Below, one piece after another: positions 9,597 through 18,617 of a stretch of 64,000 nt of DNA. This DNA is from an uncultured Acetatifactor sp. Lineage in GTDB: Bacteria > Bacillota > Clostridia > Lachnospirales > Lachnospiraceae. The stretch is taken from assembly GCA_910584435.1 (NCBI GenBank), contig CAJUAP010000009.1, positions 1-64,000 of the forward strand, given 5' to 3'. Position numbers and translations under genes: made by a program. The first letter of the stretch is position 1. Each line of letters opens with the position of its first letter. Under the pieces are notes generated by a model that ran no database searches, was not told the DNA's origin, and saw only the letters and a list, made by a program, of their open reading frames with translations.

Positions 9597-9710
9597 TTAT
9601 CCCTGTCTCTGTTTGTGCTTCGGATTCTCACAGATAATTCTGATGCGTCCCTTTCTCTTAATAACTTTGCACTTTTCACAAATTGGTTTTACTGATGATC
9701 TAACCTTCAC
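9597..9710 (-). CDS. rpmJ: 50S ribosomal protein L36
   Basis: A 37-residue zinc-ribbon ribosomal protein that begins at a GTG codon (9708-9710) with AAAGGAGGG seven to eight nt upstream. The translation reads MKVRSSVKPICEKCKVIKRK and ends IICENPKHKQRQG. It keeps the C-x2-C...C...H zinc ligands of the 'C+' form of L36. The short length and GTG start make it easy to miss. It normally follows infA directly; here a membrane-protein gene and an R1 repeat lie between the two. Confidence 0.97.
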   Translation of the reverse strand: MKVRSSVKPICEKCKVIKRKGRIRIICENPKHKQRQG

Positions 9711-9800
9711 GTTAAACCCTCCTTTCAAAAAAGACCAGTTCGTATTATAACACAAGGGCTGCCGCTTGGCAACCCTTTTTTCACAGAAATTTTAGTTTTT

Positions 9801-9989
9801 TGTAACAGTTCAGCCAGCCGATGTGAGCAGTCGAAAATCGTGCCCGCACGAATTTTCGGCTGATTATATCGGCTGAGGGAACGCCGTCTTATGAGCAAAG
9901 GCAGCTGCGAAGCAGCGGAAAGCACCGCAGGTGCGGTCAGGAGGAGGCTTGCCCACCTCGTTGTGAATGGCGAGGGCTGAACTGTTACA
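9801..9989. repeat. R1 element with 15-bp terminal inverted repeats
   Basis: TGTAACAGTTCAGCC at 9801-9815 is matched perfectly by its reverse complement at 9975-9989, bounding a 189-bp element with further internal palindromes (CGAAAATCGTG...CACGAATTTTCG, GCAGCTGCGAAGCAGC). The right end contains the TAA stop of the neighbouring minus-strand membrane gene. Related ends occur near 38427, 42961, 44892 and 62234. It has no coding capacity and looks like a small non-autonomous repeat. Confidence 0.75.
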
Positions 9990-11301
9990 GTTCTTTAGCC
10001 GTCTTCTGACGCTCTGCCCTGCAGATGCGAAACCCTTTTGCTCCGATACAGCTTACGGCCAGCGCCGCCACCGATAAAATCCTGAAGGTAAATCTGGCAT
10101 GCAGTGCGGAATGATGCTGTACCAGAATAATCCACACAAAGGGAATGCAGAATATCACCGCAAAAGGAACCATCTGTCCCAGTACATATTTGAATCCGGC
10201 CCTCCTGCAGGCAGTCAATACCACCGCCAGTACTGCCACTGCCGCTGCCGCTGCACAAATTACATAAATGAACATATCATATTCATCCATGTTCAGTCCA
10301 ATCACATAAAAGCCCCCGTTGAACCTGGGTCTGCCGCCAATGGACTCCGTCCTGCCTATAATAGACCATGCTGCATCCCTGATGGTTCCCGTGTGCAGCG
10401 TCAAATCTGCAATCACCCATTTCATGGCCCACATGCCTCCATAGCCTGTTCCCCAGCAGATGCAGTAGCCAATCAATTGCACAAGCTTTTCTTTCAGCAG
10501 CTTCCCCTTCTTGAGCAGGAAACATGTACAAAGCGGAAAGCCTAATGTAACAACAGGATATGTGAGGAAATCAAAATATGCCGTAATGATTCCGGCCGCA
10601 AGGAAAAGTTCCGGATACCACTTTCTGCTTTCCAGACATTCATGCCATATCAGCATAAGAAGCAGCACAGTTAATGTAATGATCCAGCACACCGACATGG
10701 TAAGTGATATCAGCACCAGCAGCGGCTTCATAAATAACAGGCCCCCTGCCAGCGCCAGCGCTATCTCCGGACGCTTTCTCCGGACTGCAGCCCACACCAC
10801 TGCCGCCATAAGCACAAACTGTATCAAAATGCCCAGAATAATTATCTGTTTCCAGCTTAAGAAAAGCAGCAATGGTTTCAGATACACTAAATACCCATGC
10901 CAGTAACGGGCATAGGTGTGCAGATTCATTTCCGAGACGTCCTCCCCTCTGCAGATCATGCGCAGAGACTCTTCCGGCTCCCATACCTCATCCGAAACAT
11001 CATAATGATACGCCCACATAGCATGCTCAAAGGCATTTTTCCCATCCACTTTCTCTATGGCATTTTGTATCATTATGGTATCGGTGTAGGTCTCCTTTTT
11101 CATCCAGATATAATTTTCAATGCCGCTGTCCGGAATCTGTTCTCTGTCCCGAATCATTTCGCCCACATCTGCAGCTACATGCTCCGTCATCCGTTCCCCC
11201 GGCAGACAGAATACCAATACCAGCAGCAGTGTTCCCACAGCAGCGCTTCCCAGCATCATTACTATCATATGCTTTAGGAAACGGCCCAATCCTGAATTCA
11301 T
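9985..11301 (-). CDS. Polytopic membrane protein inserted between infA and rpmJ
   Basis: I do not recognise a named family. The 438-residue protein has an N-terminal helix (about 10-30), an extracytoplasmic loop of roughly 110 residues (about 32-140, acidic, with the ERMTEHVAADVGEMI segment) and then about eight hydrophobic helices. The layout resembles GT-C or DUF6056-like membrane proteins found elsewhere in the window, but no catalytic motif is certain. Its ATG shares the A of the infA stop (TAATG at 11299-11303) and GGAGAG lies 6 nt upstream, so translation is probably coupled to infA. Its stop lies inside an R1 repeat. Confidence 0.75.
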   Translation of the reverse strand: MNSGLGRFLKHMIVMMLGSAAVGTLLLVLVFCLPGERMTEHVAADVGEMIRDREQIPDSGIENYIWMKKETYTDTIMIQNAIEKVDGKNAFEHAMWAYHYDVSDEVWEPEESLRMICRGEDVSEMNLHTYARYWHGYLVYLKPLLLFLSWKQIIILGILIQFVLMAAVVWAAVRRKRPEIALALAGGLLFMKPLLVLISLTMSVCWIITLTVLLLMLIWHECLESRKWYPELFLAAGIITAYFDFLTYPVVTLGFPLCTCFLLKKGKLLKEKLVQLIGYCICWGTGYGGMWAMKWVIADLTLHTGTIRDAAWSIIGRTESIGGRPRFNGGFYVIGLNMDEYDMFIYVICAAAAAVAVLAVVLTACRRAGFKYVLGQMVPFAVIFCIPFVWIILVQHHSALHARFTFRILSVAALAVSCIGAKGFRICRAERQKTAKEL

Positions 11302-11519
11302 TACTTATCTCTCCAGATAATACGTCCTTTGCTCAAATCGTAAGGCGAGAGCTCCAGCGTAACCTTATCCCCCGGCAGAATACGAATAAAATTCTGACGG
11401 AGTTTGCCGCTGATATGCGCCAGCACACGATGTCCGTTCTCCAATTCCACCTGGAACATGGTGTTGGGCAATTTCTCTACTACAGTACCCTCGATTTCAA
11501 TTACATCACTTTTAGACAT
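11301..11519 (-). CDS. infA: Translation initiation factor IF-1
   Basis: OB-fold initiation factor binding the ribosomal A site, 72 residues, full length. Family sequence MSKSDVIEIEGTVVEKLPNT, then ENGHRVLAHISGKLRQNFIRILPGDKV and LSPYDLSKGRI. It follows the KOW-domain gene with 15 bp between them and overlaps the start of the next membrane-protein gene. Confidence 0.98.
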   Translation of the reverse strand: MSKSDVIEIEGTVVEKLPNTMFQVELENGHRVLAHISGKLRQNFIRILPGDKVTLELSPYDLSKGRIIWRDK

Positions 11520-11534
11520 ACACTTCCTCCATCT

Positions 11535-11813
11535 CTACTCATTGTCACACCCCATCTGGGTCATTTTATAGTTTTTCAGCGCATACTTTATTTCTTCCGC
11601 ATACACCTTATCACCTTTCTGAAGCTTTAGCAGCAATTCCCCGTCAACCTTTTGATTCATATGCTGTACATGCTTTCTGCGCTTTTTTTTCGGCTTATCC
11701 GGGGGCTTCAGATGTCCGTCACACAAGAACAGGAAATCTCCCTCTTCTGCCACGATCACATATAACCCGCCTTTGTCATGCCCGGCCTTAGAAGTAACCA
11801 GCTGTCCGATCAT
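11535..11813 (-). CDS. KOW-domain RNA-binding protein (L14e-like)
   Basis: Small 92-residue protein that begins IGQLVTSKAGHDKGGLYVIV, the KOW/L14e-like motif, followed by a basic stretch KPPDKPKKKRRKHVQHMN. Such proteins sit between map and infA in many clostridia and are thought to bind ribosomal RNA; no precise function is established. The position here, 80 bp after map and 15 bp before infA, matches that pattern. Confidence 0.88.
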   Translation of the reverse strand: MIGQLVTSKAGHDKGGLYVIVAEEGDFLFLCDGHLKPPDKPKKKRRKHVQHMNQKVDGELLLKLQKGDKVYAEEIKYALKNYKMTQMGCDNE

Positions 11814-11893
11814 ATTCCTCCAATCCTGTTCCTGCTGTGCTTTTCTGCCTATGTTATACTAAGGTATCCGCATTCCTGTCTGCATAGCGCCGC

Positions 11894-12646
11894 CTAACAC
11901 ACTGTCAGTATCTCAGGTTCGCCATCTGTAATCAGAATCGTATTTTCATAATGTGCCGACCAGGAACCGTCCTCCGTCACCACTGTCCAATTGTCATCCA
12001 GCCATTCCACATCCGCCCTGCCCATGTTAATCATAGGTTCAATAGCAAGCGTCATCCCCTTACGGAGCTTAGGCCCTCTCTTTATCTGCGCATAATTGGG
12101 AATCTGCGGATCTTCATGAAGCTTCGTGCCCACACCATGTCCTACCAGGTCACGCACAATCCCGTAACCGTATGGTTTCACATAAGCGGCAATGGCATTG
12201 GAGATATCAAACAAATGATTGCCTGCTTTTGCCATCTTTATACCTGCGAAAAAGCTTTCCCTGGTGACATCAATGAGCTTCTGCGCCTCCGGGCTGATAC
12301 GGCCTACCCCATGGGTTCTGGCTTCATCCGAATGATACCCTTTATATATCATACCCGCATCCAGGCTGACAATATCACCCTCCTGCAGAATACGGCGCTT
12401 GTTAGGAATGCCATGCACCACTTCGTCATTGACAGACACGCAAATGCTGGCAGGGAATCCGTTATAATGAAGGAAATTCGGAATTCCTCCCAATTTGCGG
12501 ATCAGACTGTCCCCCTTGATATCTATCTCCCTGGTGGAAACACCGGGGCGTATCATTTCTTCCAGCTCCTTATGTACGATTGCCAGCCGGCGGCAGGATT
12601 CACGAATAAGCTCTATCTGTTCTTCTGTCTTAATTATAATCGCCAT
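11894..12646 (-). CDS. map: Type I methionine aminopeptidase
   Basis: Removes the initiator methionine from nascent proteins with a dinuclear metal centre. The 250-residue protein has the pita-bread fold signatures: SVNDEVVHGIP, DIVSLDAGMIYKGYHSDEARTHGVG (two Asp ligands), GHGVGTKLHEDP (His ligand) and the C-terminal MTLAIEPMI and WSAHYENTILIT (Glu ligands). It follows adk by 15 bp and precedes the KOW gene, the standard clostridial order. Confidence 0.97.
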   Translation of the reverse strand: MAIIIKTEEQIELIRESCRRLAIVHKELEEMIRPGVSTREIDIKGDSLIRKLGGIPNFLHYNGFPASICVSVNDEVVHGIPNKRRILQEGDIVSLDAGMIYKGYHSDEARTHGVGRISPEAQKLIDVTRESFFAGIKMAKAGNHLFDISNAIAAYVKPYGYGIVRDLVGHGVGTKLHEDPQIPNYAQIKRGPKLRKGMTLAIEPMINMGRADVEWLDDNWTVVTEDGSWSAHYENTILITDGEPEILTVC

Positions 12647-12661
12647 AATAACACAACTTTC

Positions 12662-13303
12662 CTACTTTATAATATCTGAAATTGCCTGGAACACCTTCTG
12701 CATCTCCACGGTGCCGTCCACAGATTTCAGGACACCCTTTTTCCCGTAATAATCAATCAGGGGCTGTGTCTGGTCGTGATATACCTTTAAGCGGTTCTGA
12801 ACCGTCTCCTGCCTGTCATCGTCCCGCAGTACCAGCTCGCCGCCGCAGCTGTCACAGATACCCTCCTGTTTCGGGGGGATATGCTCTACATGGAAGGTGG
12901 CTCCACACTTCGGACATGCCCTTCTGCCCGACATTCTCTTCACGATATTCTCGTCCGGCACATCTACGTTGACCGCATAATCAATTTTCTCATTCAGCTT
13001 CTCCAAAGCCGCATCCAGCACTTCCGCCTGGGGAATCGTCCTTGGAAAGCCATCCAATACATACCCGTCCGCACAGTCTTCCCTGGCAACCCTGTCAAGC
13101 AGAATCTTCACGGTCAGTTCATCCGGCACAAGGAGCCCCTGGTCCATATACTTCTTGGCTTCCATCCCAAGTTCTGTGCCCTCTTTGATATTGGCACGGA
13201 AAATATCTCCGGTGGATATATGAGGAACGCCGAATTTCTCTGCAATCATTTTAGCCTGGGTTCCTTTGCCGGCACCAGGCGCACCTAACATAATTATTTT
13301 CAT
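12662..13303 (-). CDS. adk: Adenylate kinase
   Basis: Converts ATP and AMP to two ADP. The start at 13303 (MKIIMLGAPGAGKGTQ) has GGAGAGG 6 nt upstream and gives 213 residues, the long LID form. Visible features are the P-loop GAPGAGKGTQ, the NMP-binding region ISTGDIFR, the DGFPRT motif and a LID zinc finger (CPKCGATFH...CDSCGGEL, four cysteines). In most Firmicutes secY lies just upstream. Here a GT-C-like membrane protein does, so the spc cluster is broken at this point. Confidence 0.97.
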   Translation of the reverse strand: MKIIMLGAPGAGKGTQAKMIAEKFGVPHISTGDIFRANIKEGTELGMEAKKYMDQGLLVPDELTVKILLDRVAREDCADGYVLDGFPRTIPQAEVLDAALEKLNEKIDYAVNVDVPDENIVKRMSGRRACPKCGATFHVEHIPPKQEGICDSCGGELVLRDDDRQETVQNRLKVYHDQTQPLIDYYGKKGVLKSVDGTVEMQKVFQAISDIIK

Positions 13304-13367
13304 TTTATACCTCTCCAATTTTAAACATTAATCCTATTGTACCCATTTTGTGATAAGTTTGCAATAT

Positions 13368-14918
13368 CTATCTGTTAAAAATCGAAAATTTATGAGAGAG
13401 TTCAGCCATTACTGCCTTCTCCATCCATGACACGATTTCACCCACCCCCATGGCCATATAGGGTATCTGCATAAACAGATAGGGCAGTACATATCTGGTT
13501 TTGGCTTCCCACATAAGAGAAAACAGAAATCCGCCGAAGACAGCAATCAACAGCAGATACTTCTCTATCTCCACATACTCCCTTCTCCGCATAACCAATA
13601 GAAACAATATGCCCCCGTACATGAGCATCTGGAATAACTTCATACCTGCTTCAATGAATTTCCCAAGCTTCCCATGTTCATAAATATTCTTCACCAGCGG
13701 CAGCTGTTCCCCTTCCACATCACTATTCATGGCAATGCTCTGAAACATGGGCGCATTCCACTGTGCATTCATCTTCCTGGTAAAGAAATCCACCATATAA
13801 TCGGGATCATTTTTATAAATTTCCAAATACATATGCAGGTCTTCCCAGGCTTTCGCCTTTGCCAGCTCCACATTGTCATTGGAATGAGCAAAGGTCACAT
13901 AATTATACTGATTGTACCAGCCGGGATACTGATAATCATCATTTAATCCCATCACAATATAAAGCAATGCCGGAATCGCAGGCGCATCCTCCGTTCTGAC
14001 ATCATGGTAAATCCCCCATACCGCCGTCTGCATGCCGCCCCATCCCAGCACAAGCGCAGCCAGCATGGCAAAATATTTCCATTTACGTTCAAAGCATAAT
14101 TTAACGAAAGTCACGATTGCCAATGCAATCAACAGAATGAGGAAATTGTTCCTGAGACATATGGCAGCGCCTATGGACAAGCCAAACGCCGCCAGTCTCC
14201 ACCAGGAAAACCGTTTCAGACAGCCCAGATACATCCATGCACTGAACATTCCTGCAATGATGGATATTAAATCCCCATAGACAAAAACCGTATATGCATA
14301 CATGGGAAAACAGCAGACAGCAAACAGCAGATAATAAAGCTCTGCTTTCGCATTGTAGTCAGACAGCAGCCTGACTATCTTGCACCCTGATAATACCAGT
14401 ACCGGAACCAGGGCAGCCACCATATATTGAAACATCTGATAATTGGACTCGCCGAACATCAGAAAAATTCCTCGCAGCAGAGTAACCATGCCTATCTGTT
14501 GAGGACATCTTGCAATATAACGTCCTGTCAGAAGTCCCTGGAAATCCCCCATATTAAATGCATTGGCATACTGGCAAATCAGGCTCTGATCGCCCACAGG
14601 TCCGGCCTTGCTGCCCAATACCCAATAGAAACTTATGACAGCGGAGAGCACACACGCACTTCCTAACATCACATTCCGTATCTTCATCGTCAGCTTCCCG
14701 GAAATTTTCCCAATATAATACAGAAATACCAGAGATACCAGAATCCAAAAGATATTGGCCAAAACAGAATCCCGTTTAAAAATGATATGTTCATCCCAGG
14801 ACGGTCCTATATTTTCCCCCGTCATAGAAAGACAGTGATAAAAAAGTACAAAAAAAAGCAGAGTACCTATAAAATTGAAAATATAGCAGAACGTCTTTTC
14901 CTTCAACAATTTTCCCAT
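13368..14918 (-). CDS. GT-C-like polytopic membrane protein
   Basis: A 516-residue integral membrane protein with about eleven hydrophobic helices and a C-terminal soluble part. An acidic residue in the loop after the second helix pair (GPVGDQSLICQYANAF, about 103-118) and an early GPSWDEHIIF loop recall the aspartates of GT-C glycosyltransferases (ArnT/PMT-like), which use lipid-linked sugars at the outer face. That assignment is an inference from architecture. The gene sits upstream of adk with a 64-bp gap, replacing secY in the usual order. Confidence 0.7.
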   Translation of the reverse strand: MGKLLKEKTFCYIFNFIGTLLFFVLFYHCLSMTGENIGPSWDEHIIFKRDSVLANIFWILVSLVFLYYIGKISGKLTMKIRNVMLGSACVLSAVISFYWVLGSKAGPVGDQSLICQYANAFNMGDFQGLLTGRYIARCPQQIGMVTLLRGIFLMFGESNYQMFQYMVAALVPVLVLSGCKIVRLLSDYNAKAELYYLLFAVCCFPMYAYTVFVYGDLISIIAGMFSAWMYLGCLKRFSWWRLAAFGLSIGAAICLRNNFLILLIALAIVTFVKLCFERKWKYFAMLAALVLGWGGMQTAVWGIYHDVRTEDAPAIPALLYIVMGLNDDYQYPGWYNQYNYVTFAHSNDNVELAKAKAWEDLHMYLEIYKNDPDYMVDFFTRKMNAQWNAPMFQSIAMNSDVEGEQLPLVKNIYEHGKLGKFIEAGMKLFQMLMYGGILFLLVMRRREYVEIEKYLLLIAVFGGFLFSLMWEAKTRYVLPYLFMQIPYMAMGVGEIVSWMEKAVMAELSHKFSIFNR

Positions 14919-15019
14919 GCCGCTTTTTCCATCCTATCTGAAAAAGGCGCATATTATCCGAATATACGCCCTCAAAACCTGCTGTTTTTTTCTTTCAACA
15001 CATGCACACTTGCAATTCA

Positions 15020-15107
15020 CACTGCTGTCATTCATCCGCACCCGGAATCCTCACTGCCGTCCCTTCATCCGTACCCGGAATCCTCACTGCTGTCATTCAT
15101 CTACGCT
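15020..15107. repeat. Tandem duplication across the guaB stop codon
   Basis: Units of 32-33 bp beginning CACTGCTGTCATTCATC on the plus strand at 15020, 15052 and 15085 (the last partial). The third copy contains the guaB stop codon (15093-15095). The final guaB codons are therefore echoed twice downstream. The gap 14919-15092 holds nothing else that I can assign. Confidence 0.75.
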
Positions 15108-16547
15108 GTAATTGGGTGCTTCCTTGGTGATATGGATATCATGGGGATGGCTTTCCTTCAGGGATGCAGCGGAAATCTTGACAAATCTGCCGTTCTCCTT
15201 CAGCTCCTGGATACTATGTGCCCCGCAATACCCCATGCCGGAACGCAATCCGCCAAGCAGCTGGAATACTGTATCTTCCAGGTCTCCTTTGTAAGCCACG
15301 CGTCCTTCCACCCCTTCCGGCACCAGCTTCTTGGCATTTTCCTGGAAATAGCGGTCTTTGCTTCCGTTTTCCATAGCGGAAATGGAACCCATGCCGCGAT
15401 ATACCTTATATTTTCTTCCCTGGAACAGTTCATACTCGCCAGGGCTTTCCTCACAGCCCGCAAACATACTGCCCATCATACACACATTCCCGCCTGCGGC
15501 AATTGCCTTGGTAATATCTCCGGAATACTTGATACCGCCGTCTGCAATAATGGGAATATCATACTTCTTCGCCACCTCATAACAGTCCATAATGGCCGTA
15601 ATCTGAGGAACGCCGATACCCGCCACCACACGGGTGGTACAGATGGAACCGGGGCCAATGCCCACCTTCACGGCATCCGCACCGTTTTCAATCAAATCCT
15701 TCGCTGCCTGGCCGGTTGCCACATTGCCTGCCACCACCTGCAGATCCGGGTATTTCTCCTTAATCATTCTCAGGCAGTTCAATACATTTTGGGAATGTCC
15801 ATGCGCACTGTCCAGAACAATAATGTCAACTTTTGCATCCACCAATGCCGCCACACGCTCCAGCACATTTGCAGTAATGCCCACACCGGCACCGCACAGC
15901 AGTCTGCCCTGCTCATCCTTCGCCGCCAGGGGATAGCGGATGGTCTTCTCAATATCCTTAATGGTAATCAGACCTTTTAAGTTATAGTCCTTGTCCACAA
16001 TAGGAAGCTTTTCCTTCCTGGCCTTTCCAAGAATCTTCTTCGCCTCTTCCAGGGTAATTCCCTCAAGTGCAGTGATCAGCCCTTCGCTGGTCATGGATTC
16101 TTTAATCTTCTTGGTAAAATCCGTCTCAAATTTCAGATCCCGGTTGGTAATGATTCCGACTAATCTGCGGCCTTCCGTAATAGGAACACCCGAAATACGG
16201 AATTTTCCCATCAGCGCATCCGCATCTGCCAGGGTATGTTCAGGAGTCAGTGAAAAAGGATCTGTGATTACCCCATTTTCTGAACGTTTTACCTTGTCTA
16301 CTTCCTCGGCCTGGGCTTCAATCGACATATTCTTGTGAATCACACCGATACCGCCCTGCCTGGCCATGGCAATCGCCATGCGGTGCTCGGTAACGGTATC
16401 CATTCCCGCACTCATCATAGGAATATTAAGCTTAATCTTCTTCGTCAGCCAGGTTGTCAGATCCACCTGATTGGGGATTACCTGCGAGTACGCCGGAACC
16501 AGCAGCACATCATCAAAAGTAATGCCCTCACCAATTATCTGTCCCAT
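15093..16547 (-). CDS. guaB: IMP dehydrogenase
   Basis: Oxidises IMP to XMP with NAD+, the committed step of GMP synthesis. The start at 16547 (MGQIIGEGITFDDVLLVPAYS) has AGGAGG 7 nt upstream and gives 484 residues. The protein shows the TIM-barrel core interrupted by two CBS domains (about 95-210), the catalytic cysteine loop GIGPGSICTTRVVAG, the phosphate-binding DGGIKYSGDITKA and the flap/C-terminal GGLRSGMGYCGA. The leader upstream contains a long inverted repeat of family R2, which also carries the ribosome site. Confidence 0.98.
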   Translation of the reverse strand: MGQIIGEGITFDDVLLVPAYSQVIPNQVDLTTWLTKKIKLNIPMMSAGMDTVTEHRMAIAMARQGGIGVIHKNMSIEAQAEEVDKVKRSENGVITDPFSLTPEHTLADADALMGKFRISGVPITEGRRLVGIITNRDLKFETDFTKKIKESMTSEGLITALEGITLEEAKKILGKARKEKLPIVDKDYNLKGLITIKDIEKTIRYPLAAKDEQGRLLCGAGVGITANVLERVAALVDAKVDIIVLDSAHGHSQNVLNCLRMIKEKYPDLQVVAGNVATGQAAKDLIENGADAVKVGIGPGSICTTRVVAGIGVPQITAIMDCYEVAKKYDIPIIADGGIKYSGDITKAIAAGGNVCMMGSMFAGCEESPGEYELFQGRKYKVYRGMGSISAMENGSKDRYFQENAKKLVPEGVEGRVAYKGDLEDTVFQLLGGLRSGMGYCGAHSIQELKENGRFVKISAASLKESHPHDIHITKEAPNYSVDE

Positions 16548-16554
16548 TTTCTGT

Positions 16555-16720
16555 CCTCCTATTCCAGTTCCGCATCCCCATGTGAAGCCCCCCTTCTCCT
16601 GAGCTGGATTCACGTCCGGCAAGTCCATGCGCCCGTAAATCCATACGGGGGCTTCTCATGCGGATGCTGTTTGCAGTAATCTGCAATCATTTGTTCCGCA
16701 TTTCTCCACAAACTCCGGCC
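16555..16720 (-). repeat. R2 hairpin leader of guaB
   Basis: Imperfect 21-bp inverted repeat: arms at 16572-16592 and 16647-16667 (outermost GCATC/GATGC, inner GAAGCCCCC/GGGGGCTTC). Read on the minus strand it ends GCGGAACTGGAATAGGAGG, so its last bases are the guaB ribosome site. Similar endings precede gatB and hisC. The remaining bases to 16902 hold no gene. Confidence 0.65.
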
Positions 16721-16902
16721 TCTTAGACGGCCTCCCGGCTGCCCGATACACGCGGTACACGCCCTTAAGCCCTTCGGAGCTTTGTGAGAGAATGCTATTT
16801 CCCAGTTCTTAATTTTTATGAGTTTACCAAAATTTAAGAATTATGTCAATAGCAAATTTTCACACGTTTGTCCTGTCTTTTATTCAAATCCGTCCGCATC
16901 CA

Positions 16903-17409
16903 TCAATCCGTATATATCTTTCTGGGCGATGTATTTCTCATAACTTTTATCATTTCCTCAGACGGGCTTAAAATCACCTTCAGACCGCCTTCGTAATACA
17001 TTGCATACCGCTTGTCCGGCTTTAACTCTTCACCAATGCTGTAATCAATTTCTTTCACATTGCGGTTCTTATAATTATCCAAATGATAGCTCTTGATTGG
17101 CGCTAATATTTCCATCCGGTCAAGACTGTATGTCGCTATCCGCTTCCTCTTGGACTTGGCCATAACCTTATCCACCACCAGCTCCTTGTCTAAATAGAGA
17201 TACTCATACTCCAAATCCGTGTACATATTGACAAAATAGGCTCCTACTCCTGTCAACACCGGTGCAATGATAAGGAAAGGAATCACAGTTCCCAGCACAA
17301 TAAAAGCGATAGTAAATATCACTGTCAGCACGATCAGAAAAACTTTAAAAAATCTGCCCAGCATAGAAGGTTTCGCCTTCACCAGGCACTCCACATAAGT
17401 ATCACTCAT
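16903..17409 (-). CDS. DUF6106-like membrane protein
   Basis: A 168-residue protein that resembles the DUF6106 family, conserved in Lachnospiraceae and of unknown function. It begins MSDTYVECLVKAKPSMLGRF, has two hydrophobic helices close together (about 22-42 and 44-64) and a cytoplasmic beta-rich domain with DLEYEYLYLDKELVVDKVMAKSKRKRIATY, which looks like a small PH-like module. It is monocistronic by spacing. The family name is from memory of the sequence pattern. Confidence 0.7.
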   Translation of the reverse strand: MSDTYVECLVKAKPSMLGRFFKVFLIVLTVIFTIAFIVLGTVIPFLIIAPVLTGVGAYFVNMYTDLEYEYLYLDKELVVDKVMAKSKRKRIATYSLDRMEILAPIKSYHLDNYKNRNVKEIDYSIGEELKPDKRYAMYYEGGLKVILSPSEEMIKVMRNTSPRKIYTD

Positions 17410-17627
17410 CCTACATACCTGCCCTTTTTATTTATTTTGTACATCTATTGTAACTATAATACCCTATCTCTTTTCAACTTGCAAGTTGTTCTCAAATCAT
17501 TTCTGATTTATATTTGAAATATAGTCCGACAATCATTGCAAGGCGGTACGCCGCCATATTTGAACTGTTATATGATTTGCAGCCATAAGATTTATCATTT
17601 TTTTAGAATCTGATTATATTCGTTTCC

Positions 17628-17656
17628 TTGACATCATTCCAACAAGCTCGTATCAT
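17628..17656 (+). promoter_or_regulatory. Sigma-A promoter for the 17706 gene
   Basis: TTGACA at 17628-17633 and TATCAT at 17651-17656 with a 17-bp spacer, about 50 bp before the ATG at 17706. The perfect -35 and correct spacing make this a strong candidate. Confidence 0.75.
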
Positions 17657-17705
17657 AATAGAATAGATTTAGTACCAGCAGATTTTACGAAAGGTGGAAG
17701 ATATC

Positions 17706-18452
17706 ATGCCCTTAATGGATGAATTCAGAGAAGAACGGGAAGCGCTGAAGCATGGAACATGGAAGGAAAAGTTAAGTTATTTTTTTGACTATTACAAATG
17801 GCATGTGGTTGTCACCATTGCCGCTATTATTTTCATTGTCTCTATCACCTACCAGATAGTGACACGTAAGGATACCGCTTTTTATGCCGCCATGGTCAAC
17901 GCCATAGAGCAGAACTCCGCAGAAGAATACACGCGCCGGTTCGCGGAATACGCAGGAATCGATCTGGAAGAATATGATGTTCTCCTGGACACCAGCATGC
18001 GTATTGACCTCACCACTCTCGATCAGATTACCATCAGCTCCAGTGAAAAGCTCATGGCGCTGATTGCCTCCAAGACCATTGATGTGTTTATCACGGATGC
18101 TGCAATCATGGAGCAGCATGCCAACAGCGACACCTTTCTTGATCTCCGGGAATTTCTGTCAGAAGAACAATTTGCCAAATACGAGCCTTACTTCTATTAC
18201 ATTGATCAGGCTGTAGTAGACGAGAAAAATGCCCGCTATCAAAGTCATGACAGCAATTATGTACCGGAATACCCCGATCCAAGGAATCCGGAAGCCATGC
18301 AGGAACCCATCCCTGTGGGAATCTATCTGAATGACAGCTGTGCATTGAGAAACTACTATTACTATGCTGAAGGAGATGTTATTGTGGGTATCGTCGGAAA
18401 TACAGAGCGGGCAGAAGCAACATCCATGTTCCTCGACTTTATTCTGGAATAA
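17706..18452 (+). CDS. Membrane-anchored protein of unknown function
   Basis: Not recognised as a named family. The 248-residue protein starts at ATG 17706 (MPLMDEFREEREALKHGTWK) with AAAGGTGG 8 nt upstream; an in-frame GTG four codons earlier overlaps that ribosome site and is unlikely. It has a charged cytoplasmic N-terminus (about 1-28), one transmembrane helix (about 35-55) and an extracytoplasmic acidic domain of about 190 residues. That domain (LISAFIA-like KLMALIASKTIDVFITDAA, then DLREFLSEEQ) resembles the ligand-binding fold of periplasmic solute-binding proteins, which is only an inference. Single-gene unit. Confidence 0.75.
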   Translation: MPLMDEFREEREALKHGTWKEKLSYFFDYYKWHVVVTIAAIIFIVSITYQIVTRKDTAFYAAMVNAIEQNSAEEYTRRFAEYAGIDLEEYDVLLDTSMRIDLTTLDQITISSSEKLMALIASKTIDVFITDAAIMEQHANSDTFLDLREFLSEEQFAKYEPYFYYIDQAVVDEKNARYQSHDSNYVPEYPDPRNPEAMQEPIPVGIYLNDSCALRNYYYYAEGDVIVGIVGNTERAEATSMFLDFILE

Positions 18453-18617
18453 TCCGTCTTAACATAAACACCGGCCTTGCGATACTATCATGAAAAGAAC
18501 TCTTTCTTATTTTTTATAAAAACCAGAATAAACCCTGCAGCCAAAACCATATTCCTGTAATATAGTCTGCAATCCTGCAAAAAACAGGAGTGCCGAAGCA
18601 CCCATTCCCCGAACCCT

